A DNA stretch of 64,000 nucleotides, from NCBI GenBank assembly GCA_964484195.1, contig CAZAER010000019.1, forward strand, positions 1 through 64,000, given 5' to 3'. Origin of the DNA: JALHOP01 sp964484195 (GTDB lineage Bacteria; Myxococcota; XYA12-FULL-58-9; JALHOP01). Within the stretch, counting starts at the first letter, position 1; each line of letters starts with the position of its first letter. Shown here piece by piece: positions 1-10,383 of this stretch. A program made the translations under genes and the position numbers. A model generated the notes under the pieces. The model was not told the origin of the DNA. It saw nothing but the letters and a program-made list of their open reading frames with translations, and did no database searches.

Positions 1-986
1 CCATGACCGTCATTCCCGTCACTCCCGCCGCCGGCACCATGCAGCGCGTCCCCCGCACTCTCTGGGTGCTGGCGTCACCGCTGCAGACCTTCGCCGAGCT
101 GGCGGAGGGCGAGAAAGCCGCGCGCGGTTACGGTCTCATGTTCTTGTGGTTGCTCATCGAGCTTGTGCTGGGAGCGCCAGGGCTCGCCGCCAGCATCGGC
201 TCCGAGCTCGCGAACGATCCGGTGCACGGGCTCACGCACCTCTACACCGCGTACATCCGCCACGTGGCCCTGCCGGCGGTTTTGATGTTCGTCGTCGGGC
301 TCGCGGTCTACTACGTGTTGCGCGCCAAGAAGGCGCGACGTGACCTGTGGGCGTGCGTCAGTGTCATGAGCTACGCCTGGATCCCGCATCTGGTGCTGGT
401 CGCCACCGGCGCCGTGCTGACCGCGTTCCACATCGATCACAACCTGCCTACGCCGCACCTGCAGACCATCATCGCGGACGGCAGCCTAAGGCAGGTCGTC
501 GCGGCCGCGGTCGAGATTGGGCCTGTCGCGTTCTTCGTGCTGCTGGCCACGCGCGCCCTCATCCGTGGCACCGCGCCACTTCCGATCACCAGCAGCGAGC
601 GTTCGCGCACCTGGGTGGTGACGCTGCTCTTCGCGGCCCTCATGGTCACCAGCGCCGCCGCTGCGACCCGCGCGGTGCGTGATGGCTGGAATACCTTCCG
701 CCCGGTGCAGATCGGCGACTCGGTGCCGACCCTCGCCATGCTCGACACCTTCGGCAAACCCAAGCCCTCCCCGAGCTTCATCGGCGACAAGGTCACCATC
801 ATCGACTTCTGGGCGACCTGGTGTGGCCCGTGCGTCCAGTCGTTACCGATGCTCGCGGACATCGCCGCGAAAGATGCAAACGCCGTCGCGCTCGTCTCGA
901 TCAACACCGAGCCCGAGAATCTCGCCGGTGTGCGCGCGTTCCGGGAAGCGAACACCCTGACTCACGAGGTGTACGTCGACACCGGT

Positions 987-2597
<1,611 letters not shown>

Positions 2598-2853
2598 GCC
2601 GACTTGGCGACCGATGTCGCGCGAGATCCAGGCGAGGTGCTTCGCGAGCTCTGGGCTGACCAGTTGATCGACAGGAACGCGGCGCTGGAAGGTGCGTTCG
2701 AGGGCCTTTTTCTGGCTTGGTTTGAGGCCTGCGGTGTTGCCGGTGACGTTCGTGGTGACGAGCTCCCTTCAGTAGAAAGAATACGCTCTGGAAATGGCCT
2801 CGACAAGCCAAGGTCTAGCATCGGCCCGCCCGAGCCTCTAACCTGGGGTAACC

Positions 2854-3789
2854 ATGCAACGCACCGTCGCTTTCGTCATGGATCCGCTCGAGCGCATCCA
2901 CCCCGCGGCTGACACCAGCTTCGCCCTCATGCTGGAAGCCCAGGCCCGGGGGTTCCGGGTCATGCATGTCGCCCCCAAGGCCCTCTCCCTTGCCGGCAGT
3001 GCCCTTACCCTCGAAGGCCATGCGGTCGAGGTCCAAGACACACAGACCGACTACTTCAAGGTGACCGCCCCCATCCGTCTCACCGCGAACGACTGCGCCG
3101 CCATCTTCATCCGCACCGACCCGCCCTTCGACGAGCACTACCTGATGGCTACCTGGCTATTGTCGTTCGCCGAAGAAGCCGGCGTCCGCGTCATCAACAG
3201 CCCGCGCGGGATTCGTAGCGCCAACGAGAAGCTCTACGCGCTGATCTTCGCCGACGTCTGCCCCGAGACCATCATCACCACCAGCCGCGACGACGTGAAG
3301 CTCTTCCTCAAGGAGCACGGCGGCCAGGCCATCGCCAAACCCCTCGATGGTCACGGCGGCTTCGGGGTCATGCGCCTCGTGGCTGGTGACTCGAACGTGA
3401 ACGCTATCGTGGACACCCTCTCGGTCGAGGGCAAAAAGCCGATCCTCGTCCAGGCCTACCTGCCCGAGGGTGCCCAGGGCGACAAACGCATGTTCATGAT
3501 CGACGGCAAGCTCGAAGCAGTGCTCGAGCGCGTCCCGCCTGCAGGTGATCATCGCGGTAATGTCCACGTCGGAGGCACCGTACGAGCCGCCGCGATCGGC
3601 GACGCGGAGCGCAAGATCGCCGAGCGCCTGGGGCCGCGCTTGAAACAAGACGGTATCTACTTCGCCGGCCTCGACGTCATCGCCGGCAAGCTCATCGAAG
3701 TAAACGTGACCAGCCCGACGCTCACGCGCGAGCTCAAGCGCCTCGGCGGCGCCGACATTCCCAAGCTAATCTTCGACAGCCTGCGCTAA
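2854..3789 (+). CDS. gshB: Glutathione synthetase
   Basis: 311 aa, the usual length for bacterial GshB. It is an ATP-grasp ligase joining glycine to gamma-glutamylcysteine in the cytoplasm. Recognisable segments are the N-terminal MDPLERI stretch, the FIRTDPPFDEHY motif, the SPRGIRSANEKLYAL segment, KPLDGHGGFGV in the ATP-binding loop and EVNVTSPT near the C-terminus. The ATG follows TGGGGTAACC, which contains a weak Shine-Dalgarno. The gene is divergent from hflX, with about 80-100 bp between coding regions. No gshA is visible in the window, so the first step of glutathione synthesis must be encoded elsewhere. The 3' end lies 10 bp from a convergent small gene. Confidence 0.95.
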   Translation: MQRTVAFVMDPLERIHPAADTSFALMLEAQARGFRVMHVAPKALSLAGSALTLEGHAVEVQDTQTDYFKVTAPIRLTANDCAAIFIRTDPPFDEHYLMATWLLSFAEEAGVRVINSPRGIRSANEKLYALIFADVCPETIITTSRDDVKLFLKEHGGQAIAKPLDGHGGFGVMRLVAGDSNVNAIVDTLSVEGKKPILVQAYLPEGAQGDKRMFMIDGKLEAVLERVPPAGDHRGNVHVGGTVRAAAIGDAERKIAERLGPRLKQDGIYFAGLDVIAGKLIEVNVTSPTLTRELKRLGGADIPKLIFDSLR

Positions 3790-3799
3790 CGCGCGGCGC

Positions 3800-4135
3800 T
3801 CACGCCTGCGTCGACAGGGACTCGAGCTGGGTGAGGAAGCTCATCACCGCGTCATTGGCGCGCAGACCGCGGCACTGCTCGTAGTAGATCATCCACGGGC
3901 CGTCGACCTGCTCGCGCATCACCGCGAAGGTCTCGTCGTCGAGGAAGAGCTCGCCGAAGTGCTCGGGCGTCAGCGGCTGTTTCGCGCGGCCCGGTGCCGT
4001 GCGAAAGAACTCCGCTAAGACGACCGCAAGCCACGGCTCGACTTCACCGCCTTCGATCCAACGATCGAGGACGGACAGGCGCTTCTTCACAAACTCGTCG
4101 TCAGTCGCGAGCCGGCGCAGCACCGAGTCGGCCAT
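3800..4135 (-). CDS. Unknown small soluble protein
   Basis: 111 aa, acidic, mostly helical by composition, no membrane segment or signal peptide. I do not recognise the family. The ATG at 4135 is chosen because it overlaps the stop of the upstream gene by one base (TGATG), the classic translational-coupling arrangement; a longer open frame reaching 4354 is only the shadow of that upstream gene. It is therefore the second gene of a two-gene operon and is expected to work with its partner. The function is unknown. Confidence 0.7.
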   Translation of the reverse strand: MADSVLRRLATDDEFVKKRLSVLDRWIEGGEVEPWLAVVLAEFFRTAPGRAKQPLTPEHFGELFLDDETFAVMREQVDGPWMIYYEQCRGLRANDAVMSFLTQLESLSTQA

Positions 4136-4656
4136 CAAGCCGCCTCGGCCAGAACGTGTGCGCGCTCGACCAAAACCGCCGCACGTGCCTGGGTCTCGGG
4201 AGCCACGATCGGATTGTTGCGCTCGTTTTGCAGCCACTTCTCGAAGTCGGCACCGCTCTGCGCAACGATGTCGCCAAGGCTGATCAAGGCTACGCCGTTG
4301 TTCTGCCAGGCGGTGCGGCCATGCATGAAGTCGTGAAGCTGCTCGGAGAGCCACTCATCGGACGCGTCTTGAGCTTGGTCGGCCTTGAGCTGCGACTTCT
4401 TGGCCTGCTTGTCGACGGTGCGGCGGGTCGAGTCGACCTGCAGGCGGTCGCGGCGCATACGCTCGATGAACTCGACCAGGTCGTTGCCGGTGAGCTTGGT
4501 GACCAGACCGCTCTTCAGAGCGTCTTGATAGGTCTCGTGCGAGTTGATGAGGTGTGCCGCGGCCTCCAGAGCTGCGGCCTGCGGACGATCGGCGGCTTCG
4601 AGCTGTTGGCGGATGTTGTGGAGGGCATCAGGCGGCAGTGACTTGAATACGCGCAT
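4135..4656 (-). CDS. Unknown helical protein, first gene of a two-gene operon
   Basis: 173 aa, no signal peptide and no membrane segment. Rich in Ala, Gln, Asp and Glu, with a central charged stretch (about residues 68-100) that is likely helical or coiled coil. The start ATG follows AAGGGA at a good distance. The stop overlaps the start of the next gene by one base, so the two products are probably made in balanced amounts. I cannot assign a family; both proteins look like cytoplasmic partners of unknown role. A candidate promoter lies about 100 bp upstream. Confidence 0.75.
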   Translation of the reverse strand: MRVFKSLPPDALHNIRQQLEAADRPQAAALEAAAHLINSHETYQDALKSGLVTKLTGNDLVEFIERMRRDRLQVDSTRRTVDKQAKKSQLKADQAQDASDEWLSEQLHDFMHGRTAWQNNGVALISLGDIVAQSGADFEKWLQNERNNPIVAPETQARAAVLVERAHVLAEAA

Positions 4657-5013
4657 TGTTCCCTTATCCTCAGCTACGTACCGACCTGGTGGAGTCGGTA
4701 CAGGCCAACGCGAGGGCGGCTCGCGGTCGGCTCAAGCCTTGCGGGCTTCAGGAACTATCTAAACGAGTCGTGCGAAATTTAACAAGAAGAAAGCATCGGA
4801 CACGGCGGCACTCGTGTCGCGGTTTTCGAGCAACCAAGCTCGTCTTCAGTCGGTAGCAGTTCTCGGCACGACGATCGCCCTGTTGCGCGAGAACGAGCGC
4901 CAAGACGGCCTTGTAGCCCGCGAAAGCACACGACCGCTACGGCGGAAACCCCGCGCGGGCCCGTCAATTCAACATTTTTTCCGGTGCCAGCCTGACACCG
5001 TAGCGCCGCGCGA
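4657..5013. other. 357 bp gap without a convincing gene
   Basis: The stretch between the two minus-strand units has no reading frame with gene-like composition. It holds a candidate promoter for the 4656 gene (4757-4785) and a 19-bp imperfect hairpin at 4982-5000 (arms cggtgcca / tgacaccg) just past the end of the SCP2-like gene, next to a run of six T on the plus strand. On the minus strand the hairpin is followed by A, not T, so it is not a normal intrinsic terminator of that gene. Confidence 0.5.
4757..4785 (-). promoter_or_regulatory. Candidate sigma-70 promoter for the 4656-3800 operon
   Basis: Read on the minus strand: TTGTTA (4780-4785), a 17-nt spacer, TTAGAT (4757-4762). Both boxes are imperfect, but this is the best-spaced pair in the gap and would give a leader of roughly 95 nt. 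Confidence 0.35.
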
Positions 5014-5400
5014 TTACTTCGCTGCTGGACGCTGCGTGCTGCGCACTTCGGTCGCGGTGCCGCCCGCTTGGAACAGGAACCCGACGCGCTTGAGCACGGT
5101 GAGATCGCCGGAGAGCTCGACGTTGCCTTCGACGAGCGCCTTGCGCGCATCGAAGGTGCCGTTCAGCATCTTCTCCATCTCGGTGGCGGTGATCTTGATG
5201 GTGAGATCTGCTTTCCACTCGGAGCCCTCGACGACGCCGGCAACCGGCGGGCGCAGGCGAATGGTCCAGGTGCCGCCACCACGACCCGTGACGACGAAGC
5301 GCACGTTCACACCGACCGCAGCCGCGGCAGGGCCCTTCCAGCGAAGCATCGCTGGTAGAACGGTCTCGAAGTACTCGTTGGGTGTCAGCGCCTTAGGCAT
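5014..5400 (-). CDS. SCP2 sterol-binding-domain-like protein
   Basis: 128 aa. The pattern matches a stand-alone SCP2 domain: a five-strand sheet region (VRFVVTGRGGGTWTIRL, then ADLTIKITATEMEKMLNG) followed by the typical helix with a 'G...ARKALVEGNVELSGDLTVL' type loop. Such domains bind lipids or acyl chains in a hydrophobic pocket. No signal peptide, so it is probably cytoplasmic. It stands alone on the minus strand, divergent from the sulfatase gene. Its physiological ligand cannot be inferred here. Confidence 0.75.
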   Translation of the reverse strand: MPKALTPNEYFETVLPAMLRWKGPAAAAVGVNVRFVVTGRGGGTWTIRLRPPVAGVVEGSEWKADLTIKITATEMEKMLNGTFDARKALVEGNVELSGDLTVLKRVGFLFQAGGTATEVRSTQRPAAK

Positions 5401-5603
5401 ACTGCGGAAGCCCCTGTGCTATCCCGACTTCGTGTCAACGCTCAGGCCCACGTACAACAATGAGGTTACTCGAAGCCGCACGCTATCATCGGCACGAAAA
5501 CTTTACGAGTTTCGTGTCTTAGCTCCATTGCGTACGGCGGTACATAGCTTCCTGGATCGTTTCGACACAAAGCCGTCACAAAAAGTACGCGCCGGGGGCC
5601 TTT

Positions 5604-5631
5604 TTGACAGTGTTTGAGCCCCTGCTATCCT
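5604..5631 (+). promoter_or_regulatory. Sigma-70 promoter, apparently leaderless, for the sulfatase-like gene
   Basis: A perfect -35 box TTGACA (5604-5609), a 16-nt spacer and TATCCT (5626-5631). The start ATG is at 5639, only 7 nt after the -10 box, so transcription should begin at or next to the start codon. No Shine-Dalgarno is present before the ATG, consistent with a leaderless message. The rest of the 238-bp gap (5401-5638) shows nothing else that I can identify. Confidence 0.6.
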
Positions 5632-5638
5632 CCCGGCC

Positions 5639-7102
5639 ATGAGATTCGCGGCCGGACGTGCCTCGCTGTCACAGAAGCGCGCCTGGCTCTGCCTGGCCCT
5701 GCTCCTGTCAGCCTGTCGCGACCGCCGGCCCGAGCAGACCGCAAAAGCGGCCGACCCCATCACTCTACCGCCCGTGACCCTGCGTGAGGACGGGGAGAAG
5801 GCGAGCGGGGTCATCCTGGTCACGGTCGACACCCTGCGCGCCGACTATTTGAGCTGCTACGGGCACACCCGCATCTTGACCCCGTCGTTCGACCGCTTCG
5901 CCAGCATGGGCGTCACCTTTCGCAACGCCTTCTCGCAGGCGAGCACCACGACGCCATCGCACTCGTCGATCATGACGAGCCTCTATCTCCAAGACCACAA
6001 CGTCTATTCGAACTTCGAGGCGCTCGGCGAAGGCCCGACCACCATCGCCGAGACCTTCAAGGCGGCGGGCTACGGCACCTACGCCCTCGTCAACATGAGC
6101 CACCTCAACCCCGAGGTCGGAAACCTGGCGCAAGGGTTCCAGCACTTCGTCCGGAGCGGCAACTCTCGACGCGCCGGCGCGAGCTTCGACGATCTCTTGA
6201 AGTGGATCGGCGAGCAGAACGGCAAGCCCTTCTTCGCTTGGGTGCACCTCGCCGACGTGCACACGCCTTACCGGCCACCGCCACCCTACGACCGCTTCTA
6301 TTACGACCGCGACGAGCACGACCCGAGCGTCACCTCGATGGCGAAGATCTGGCCGACGCTACCCAAGGAAATGAGTGACCACCCGTCGTTCCAGGCGTGG
6401 CTGTCGGGGATTACCGACCTCGACTTCGTGCTGGCGCAGTACCAGGGCGCGGTCACCTACGTAGACGACGAGTTCGGCCGGCTGCTCGACGTCCTCGAGA
6501 CCAAGAAGGTGCTATCGCGGACAGCGGTCGTGGTTACCGCCGATCATGGTGAATCGCTCGGCGAGCACGGCATGTACTTCGTGCACACAGGGCTCTACGA
6601 CTCGACCACGCACATTCCATTGCTCGGCTGGTTCCCCGGCGACGGGCGTCATGGTGTGCAGGTGCGCGACATCGTCGAGTCGGTCGACATCTTGCCGACG
6701 GTCCTCGAGTACATCGGCCTGACTCCGCCCGAGAGCATCCGCGGGCGCTCGCTCTGGCCGCTCATTCGTGGCGGTTCCTTGCCCGCGAAGAGCGCCTTCA
6801 GCGAGCACGCCGGGCGCAGCCTCGTCGCTCTGCGCACCGATCGCTACGCTTACCTGCGCCATCTACGGAACTCGTACATCCAACCGTCGTACCCGTTCAC
6901 CCGCGACCGCGAAGAGCTCTACGACATCCAAGAAGACCCGCATCAGCTCCACGACCTGTCGAAGGACCGCCAGGATCTGATTGCCCAGTTCAGGGCCGAG
7001 CTCGACCGCAAGCGCCACGGGAAGCTCGATTTGGCCCCCGGCAAGGCCGAGGTGACCCCAGAAACGACCGATGTCCTGAGATCTCTGGGCTACGTGCAGT
7101 GA
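5639..7102 (+). CDS. Sulfatase-fold (alkaline phosphatase superfamily) lipoprotein
   Basis: 487 aa with a lipoprotein signal ending in the lipobox LLSAC. Metal-binding motifs of the sulfatase/alkaline phosphatase superfamily are present: TVDTLRADYLSCYG near the N-terminus and TADHGESLGEHG in the middle. The nucleophile region reads TTPSH (T104-H108) where true sulfatases have C/S-x-P-x-R, so there is no residue to convert to formylglycine; a Thr nucleophile, as in phosphotransferase-type relatives, is more likely. It should act on an anionic ester at the cell envelope, substrate unknown. The promoter sits directly against the ATG. It is followed after 44 bp by a SulP anion transporter, possibly functionally linked, but the pairing may be chance. 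Confidence 0.85.
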   Translation: MRFAAGRASLSQKRAWLCLALLLSACRDRRPEQTAKAADPITLPPVTLREDGEKASGVILVTVDTLRADYLSCYGHTRILTPSFDRFASMGVTFRNAFSQASTTTPSHSSIMTSLYLQDHNVYSNFEALGEGPTTIAETFKAAGYGTYALVNMSHLNPEVGNLAQGFQHFVRSGNSRRAGASFDDLLKWIGEQNGKPFFAWVHLADVHTPYRPPPPYDRFYYDRDEHDPSVTSMAKIWPTLPKEMSDHPSFQAWLSGITDLDFVLAQYQGAVTYVDDEFGRLLDVLETKKVLSRTAVVVTADHGESLGEHGMYFVHTGLYDSTTHIPLLGWFPGDGRHGVQVRDIVESVDILPTVLEYIGLTPPESIRGRSLWPLIRGGSLPAKSAFSEHAGRSLVALRTDRYAYLRHLRNSYIQPSYPFTRDREELYDIQEDPHQLHDLSKDRQDLIAQFRAELDRKRHGKLDLAPGKAEVTPETTDVLRSLGYVQ

Positions 7103-7146
7103 CCTGTGTCAAAATGACTCGCCTTATTTCTTGAGCGAGGTCCTGT

Positions 7147-8748
7147 GTGGAGAGTGCCAGCCCGGCGACTGCCAAGTTCGACATCAAATCCGACATCCCA
7201 GCCTCCATCGTCGTTTTCCTGGTCGCCCTGCCCCTTTGCCTAGGTATCGCGCTCGCTTCCGGGGCACCTTTGTTCGCCGGCATCGTCAGCGGCATCGTCG
7301 GTGGCTTGGTCATCGGTGGCCTCTCCGGCTCGGCGCTCTCGGTGAGTGGCCCAGCGGCGGGTCTCACCGTCATCGTGCTCGCCGGTATCGAGCGGCTGGG
7401 GGGCTTTCCCAACTTCCTCACCGCGGTGATCTTGGGCGGCGTCTTCCAGTTAGCGCTGGGCTTCGCGCGCGCCGGCATCATCGGCGACTTTTTCCCGGCA
7501 GCCGTGATCCGCGGCATGCTCGCGGCGATCGGTCTCATCCTCATCCTAAAGCAGCTGCCGCACGCCGTAGGTTGGGACGCGGACTACGAAGGCGACGAGT
7601 CGTTCTTCCAAAACGACGGCCGTAACACCTTCAGCGAGCTCTTCGACATCTTCAATCACGTCTCGATGGGCGCGCTGGTGCTCGCGGGAATCGCGCTCGC
7701 CATCCTGATTCTCTGGGACACGCCGGCGATGAAGCGGCTCACGTTCTTGAAGCTCGTGCCGGGTCCTTTGGTCGCGGTCGTCGTGACCACGGTGCTCGCC
7801 GCCGTCTTCGACGCGGTGCCGGCGCTCACCATCGCCAAGGAGCACTTCGTGTCGTTGCCGACGCCGGAGTCACTCGGGGCGTTGGTCTCGGGCCTGCAGC
7901 ATCCCGACTTCTCGGCGCTCGCTCGTTTCGACACCTGGGTGACCGGCTTCACGCTCTGTGTGGTCGCGAGCCTCGAGACGCTGTTGTGCATCGACGCGAC
8001 CGACAAGCTCGATCCGCTGAAGCGGATTACGCCCACCAACCGCGAGCTCAAGGCGCAAGGTGCCGGCCAGATCATCGCCGGCTTGCTCGGCGGCCTCCCG
8101 CTCACGGCGGTCATCGTCCGTAGCAGCGCCAACATCGCAGCGGGCGCACGCACCAAGCTGTCGGCGATGTTGCACGGCGCGCTGCTGCTGATCGCGGTGC
8201 TGGCAGCGCCGGTCATCTTGAACATGATCCCGCTCGCCGCCCTCGCAGCGGTGTTGCTCGTCACCGGCTACAAGCTCTGCAAGCCCGCGATCATGAAGGA
8301 AATGTGGGCCCGCGGTTGGGATCAGTTCATTCCCTTCGCGGTGACCATCGTCGCCATCCTCTTCACCGATCTCCTCCGCGGCATCATCGCCGGCATCATC
8401 GTCGGCCTGGCGTTCATCCTGCGCACCAACTTCAGCCACGCCATCACGGTGATGAGCGACGGTGACAAGTATTTGGTGAGCCTCGCGGGCAACGTCTCGT
8501 TCTTGAACAAGGCGCGCCTACGCCGCACCTTCAACGAGCTTCCCAAAGGCGCCTACGTGCTCATCGACGGCACCCGCGCCGGCTTCATCGACAAGGACAT
8601 CGTCGAGACCATGCGCGACTTCCTCGAGTCGGCCAAGCACAAGGGCATCGACGTCGAGATGAAGCGCTCACCGACCAGCAACAATCCCGTGTTCAAGACC
8701 GAATCGGCGTCGGTCGACTATAGCGACGCCGCTATCGCATCCACGTAA
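7147..8748 (+). CDS. SulP-family anion (probably bicarbonate) transporter with STAS domain
   Basis: 533 aa inner-membrane transporter. Hydrophobic helices fill residues about 15-425, with the early segment ASIVVFLVALPLCLGIALASG typical of SulP proteins. The C-terminal 100 residues form a STAS-like domain (YVLIDGTRAGFIDKDIVE). The start is a GTG. A carbonic anhydrase gene follows 12 bp downstream; SulP-carbonic anhydrase pairing is well known and points to bicarbonate as the substrate, though sulfate cannot be excluded. The preceding sulfatase-fold gene is 44 bp upstream on the same strand. Confidence 0.9.
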   Translation: MESASPATAKFDIKSDIPASIVVFLVALPLCLGIALASGAPLFAGIVSGIVGGLVIGGLSGSALSVSGPAAGLTVIVLAGIERLGGFPNFLTAVILGGVFQLALGFARAGIIGDFFPAAVIRGMLAAIGLILILKQLPHAVGWDADYEGDESFFQNDGRNTFSELFDIFNHVSMGALVLAGIALAILILWDTPAMKRLTFLKLVPGPLVAVVVTTVLAAVFDAVPALTIAKEHFVSLPTPESLGALVSGLQHPDFSALARFDTWVTGFTLCVVASLETLLCIDATDKLDPLKRITPTNRELKAQGAGQIIAGLLGGLPLTAVIVRSSANIAAGARTKLSAMLHGALLLIAVLAAPVILNMIPLAALAAVLLVTGYKLCKPAIMKEMWARGWDQFIPFAVTIVAILFTDLLRGIIAGIIVGLAFILRTNFSHAITVMSDGDKYLVSLAGNVSFLNKARLRRTFNELPKGAYVLIDGTRAGFIDKDIVETMRDFLESAKHKGIDVEMKRSPTSNNPVFKTESASVDYSDAAIAST

Positions 8749-8760
8749 GGACGAGACTCC

Positions 8761-9402
8761 ATGCCTCACACCGTCAATCCCGTCGATCGTCTGCTATTGC
8801 AGAACAAGGCTTGGGCCTTCGAGCGCGTGCAGAGCGACCCGTCGTTCTTCAAGCGTCTGTCGAACACGCAGAAGCCGGAAGTCTTGTGGATCGGTTGCAG
8901 CGATAGCCGCGTGCCCGCGAACGAGATCACCAACACCGGACCGGGCGAGATCTTCGTCCACCGCAACATCGCCAATCTGGTGCGTCCCGGCGACGTCAAT
9001 TCGTCGAGCGTCCTCGAGTACGCGGTCGGCGTGCTCAAGGTGCGCAGCATCGTGGTCGTCGGACACCGCGGCTGCGGCGGCGTTCGCGCTTCGATGGGTA
9101 GCATGGACGGTTTGCCCGCGACCCTCGTCGATTGGCTCGGCAGCATCCGCGAGGTCTACGCCAAACACGCCAAGGAGCTCGACGCCTTGGCCGAAGGCGA
9201 AGCGCGCGAGAACGGCTTGCTCGCGCACGTCGTCCGCACCCAGGTGGAAAACCTCGCCAAGATGGACGTGGTCCAGCGCAACTGGACCGAGCGTCAGGCG
9301 CCGTCGTTGCACGGCATGGTCTACAGCACGCAAGATGGACGCTTGCAGGAGCTCTGCCGCGTGCTTCCTGGTCAGACCATGGCGTTCGCGGCCGCGGGCT
9401 AA
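8761..9402 (+). CDS. can: Beta-class carbonic anhydrase
   Basis: 213 aa. Interconverts CO2 and bicarbonate in the cytoplasm. Zinc ligands are visible as C46 in GCSDSRVP (with D48 and R50 of the catalytic pair), H102 and C105 in GHRGCGG. The length matches bacterial Can-type enzymes. The Shine-Dalgarno AAGGACGAG precedes the ATG, and the gene is 12 bp after the SulP transporter, so the two almost certainly share a message and supply cytoplasmic bicarbonate. The stop overlaps the convergent TetR gene by 4 bp. Confidence 0.95.
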   Translation: MPHTVNPVDRLLLQNKAWAFERVQSDPSFFKRLSNTQKPEVLWIGCSDSRVPANEITNTGPGEIFVHRNIANLVRPGDVNSSSVLEYAVGVLKVRSIVVVGHRGCGGVRASMGSMDGLPATLVDWLGSIREVYAKHAKELDALAEGEARENGLLAHVVRTQVENLAKMDVVQRNWTERQAPSLHGMVYSTQDGRLQELCRVLPGQTMAFAAAG

Positions 9403-10010
9403 CGGCTCGGCAAGAGGCCTCTCAGCGCCATGTCGACGAGCTTCTCCACGAAGTGCTCGTCGAGCGGAGCATGGCGCGTGAGCAAGCGCAGGTAGATGGG
9501 ATCGAAGATGAGATCGAGCATCACGTCGAGGTCGAGACCCGCGCGCAGCTCGCCGTTGCGCATGGCTTCGTCGAGCGCGACCTTGGCGGTGCTCCGCCGC
9601 GGCACGATGAAGTTGGCGACGAAGGCCTGTTGCAGCTCGGGGTTGGACTGAGCGTCGGCGATGACGCGGCGGATGGTGCAACCGAACGTCGTGCGCGTGA
9701 AGAGCTGCATGAGCAGCGTCGCTTGCGACAGTAGGGTCTCGCGCACCGAGCCGGAGCGCTTCCAGCTGAGGTGCGCGCTCACCGCGTCGAGAAATCCCTC
9801 GAACGCGATAGCGGATGGTGAGCTCCACCAGCGATACAACGTGGCCTTCGACACCTTGGCTCGCGCCGCGATGTTCTCCATGGTCAGGGCGCGCGTATCG
9901 CCTTCCTGCAAGAGCTCGAGAGCCGTCTTGAGCACCAGGCTGCGAACGCGGTCGCTCCGCGGCCTCCCCCGCTTCGGCTTGGCGGTGGTGTCGTTTTCCT
10001 CGGTCATCAT
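9399..10010 (-). CDS. TetR-family transcriptional regulator
   Basis: About 203 aa. The N-terminus is a short charged arm followed by an AT-hook-like KRGRPRSD, then a TetR helix-turn-helix (LTMENIAARAKVSKATLYRWW). The C-terminal ligand domain has no recognisable specificity. Start choice: two adjacent ATG codons at 10010 and 10007; the upstream DUF971 gene stops at 10015, so translation is probably coupled. The longer open frame reaching 10283 is a shadow. Target unknown; autoregulation of the two-gene unit would be usual for the family. Confidence 0.85.
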   Translation of the reverse strand: MMTEENDTTAKPKRGRPRSDRVRSLVLKTALELLQEGDTRALTMENIAARAKVSKATLYRWWSSPSAIAFEGFLDAVSAHLSWKRSGSVRETLLSQATLLMQLFTRTTFGCTIRRVIADAQSNPELQQAFVANFIVPRRSTAKVALDEAMRNGELRAGLDLDVMLDLIFDPIYLRLLTRHAPLDEHFVEKLVDMALRGLLPSR

Positions 10011-10014
10011 GGCA

Positions 10015-10356
10015 TCACGAAGATAGGTCGCGTCGTTCGAAACGGCCCTGGGCAGGGTCGAGATCGCGCAAGTAGTCCCAGGAGTATATGCCGGTCGCGT
10101 GCGTCCCGCCGCCATCGTCTTGCCAGATGATGTTGATGGCGTAGCTGCCAACCTCGTCGATACGGGTGATGACCGGTTTGGCCACATCGACGAAGCGTGT
10201 AGGTCCGCCGTGCCCCTGACAGTGGGCGCAGGGGCAATAGCCGCGCAAATAGCGGAGGGGATAGCGGCTTTCCTTGCCGTCATCCCAGGCGATGCGCAGT
10301 CCTGAACCGCGCTGGACCTCGATTTCCAAAGGCTCGACGTTCACGTCTGCTTCCAT
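10015..10356 (-). CDS. DUF971 (gamma-butyrobetaine hydroxylase-like N-terminal domain) protein
   Basis: 113 aa. Shows the DUF971 signature: a YPLRYLRGYCPCAHC segment with paired cysteines, and GSYAINIIWQDDGGGTHATGIYSWDYLR near the end (given here as landmark motifs YAINIIW and GIYSWDYLR). Stand-alone DUF971 proteins are small and may bind Fe-S or zinc; the CPCAHC cysteines fit this. The ATG at 10356 is only 27 bp from the divergent ATG at 10384, so the promoters of the two directions must overlap each other or the coding ends. Confidence 0.85.
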   Translation of the reverse strand: MEADVNVEPLEIEVQRGSGLRIAWDDGKESRYPLRYLRGYCPCAHCQGHGGPTRFVDVAKPVITRIDEVGSYAINIIWQDDGGGTHATGIYSWDYLRDLDPAQGRFERRDLSS

Positions 10357-10383
10357 TGGCGAAAGGAGGCCATCCAAGTCAAC

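Noticed and set aside
4982..5000. Hairpin after the SCP2-like gene considered as a terminator
   Set aside because: The T-run lies on the wrong side for a minus-strand transcript; kept only as a hairpin in the gap description.
4814..5617. Plus-strand open frame of 267 codons across the SCP2-like gene and its flanks
   Set aside because: Antisense to the SCP2-like gene, Ser/Arg/Pro-rich shadow composition, no ribosome site.
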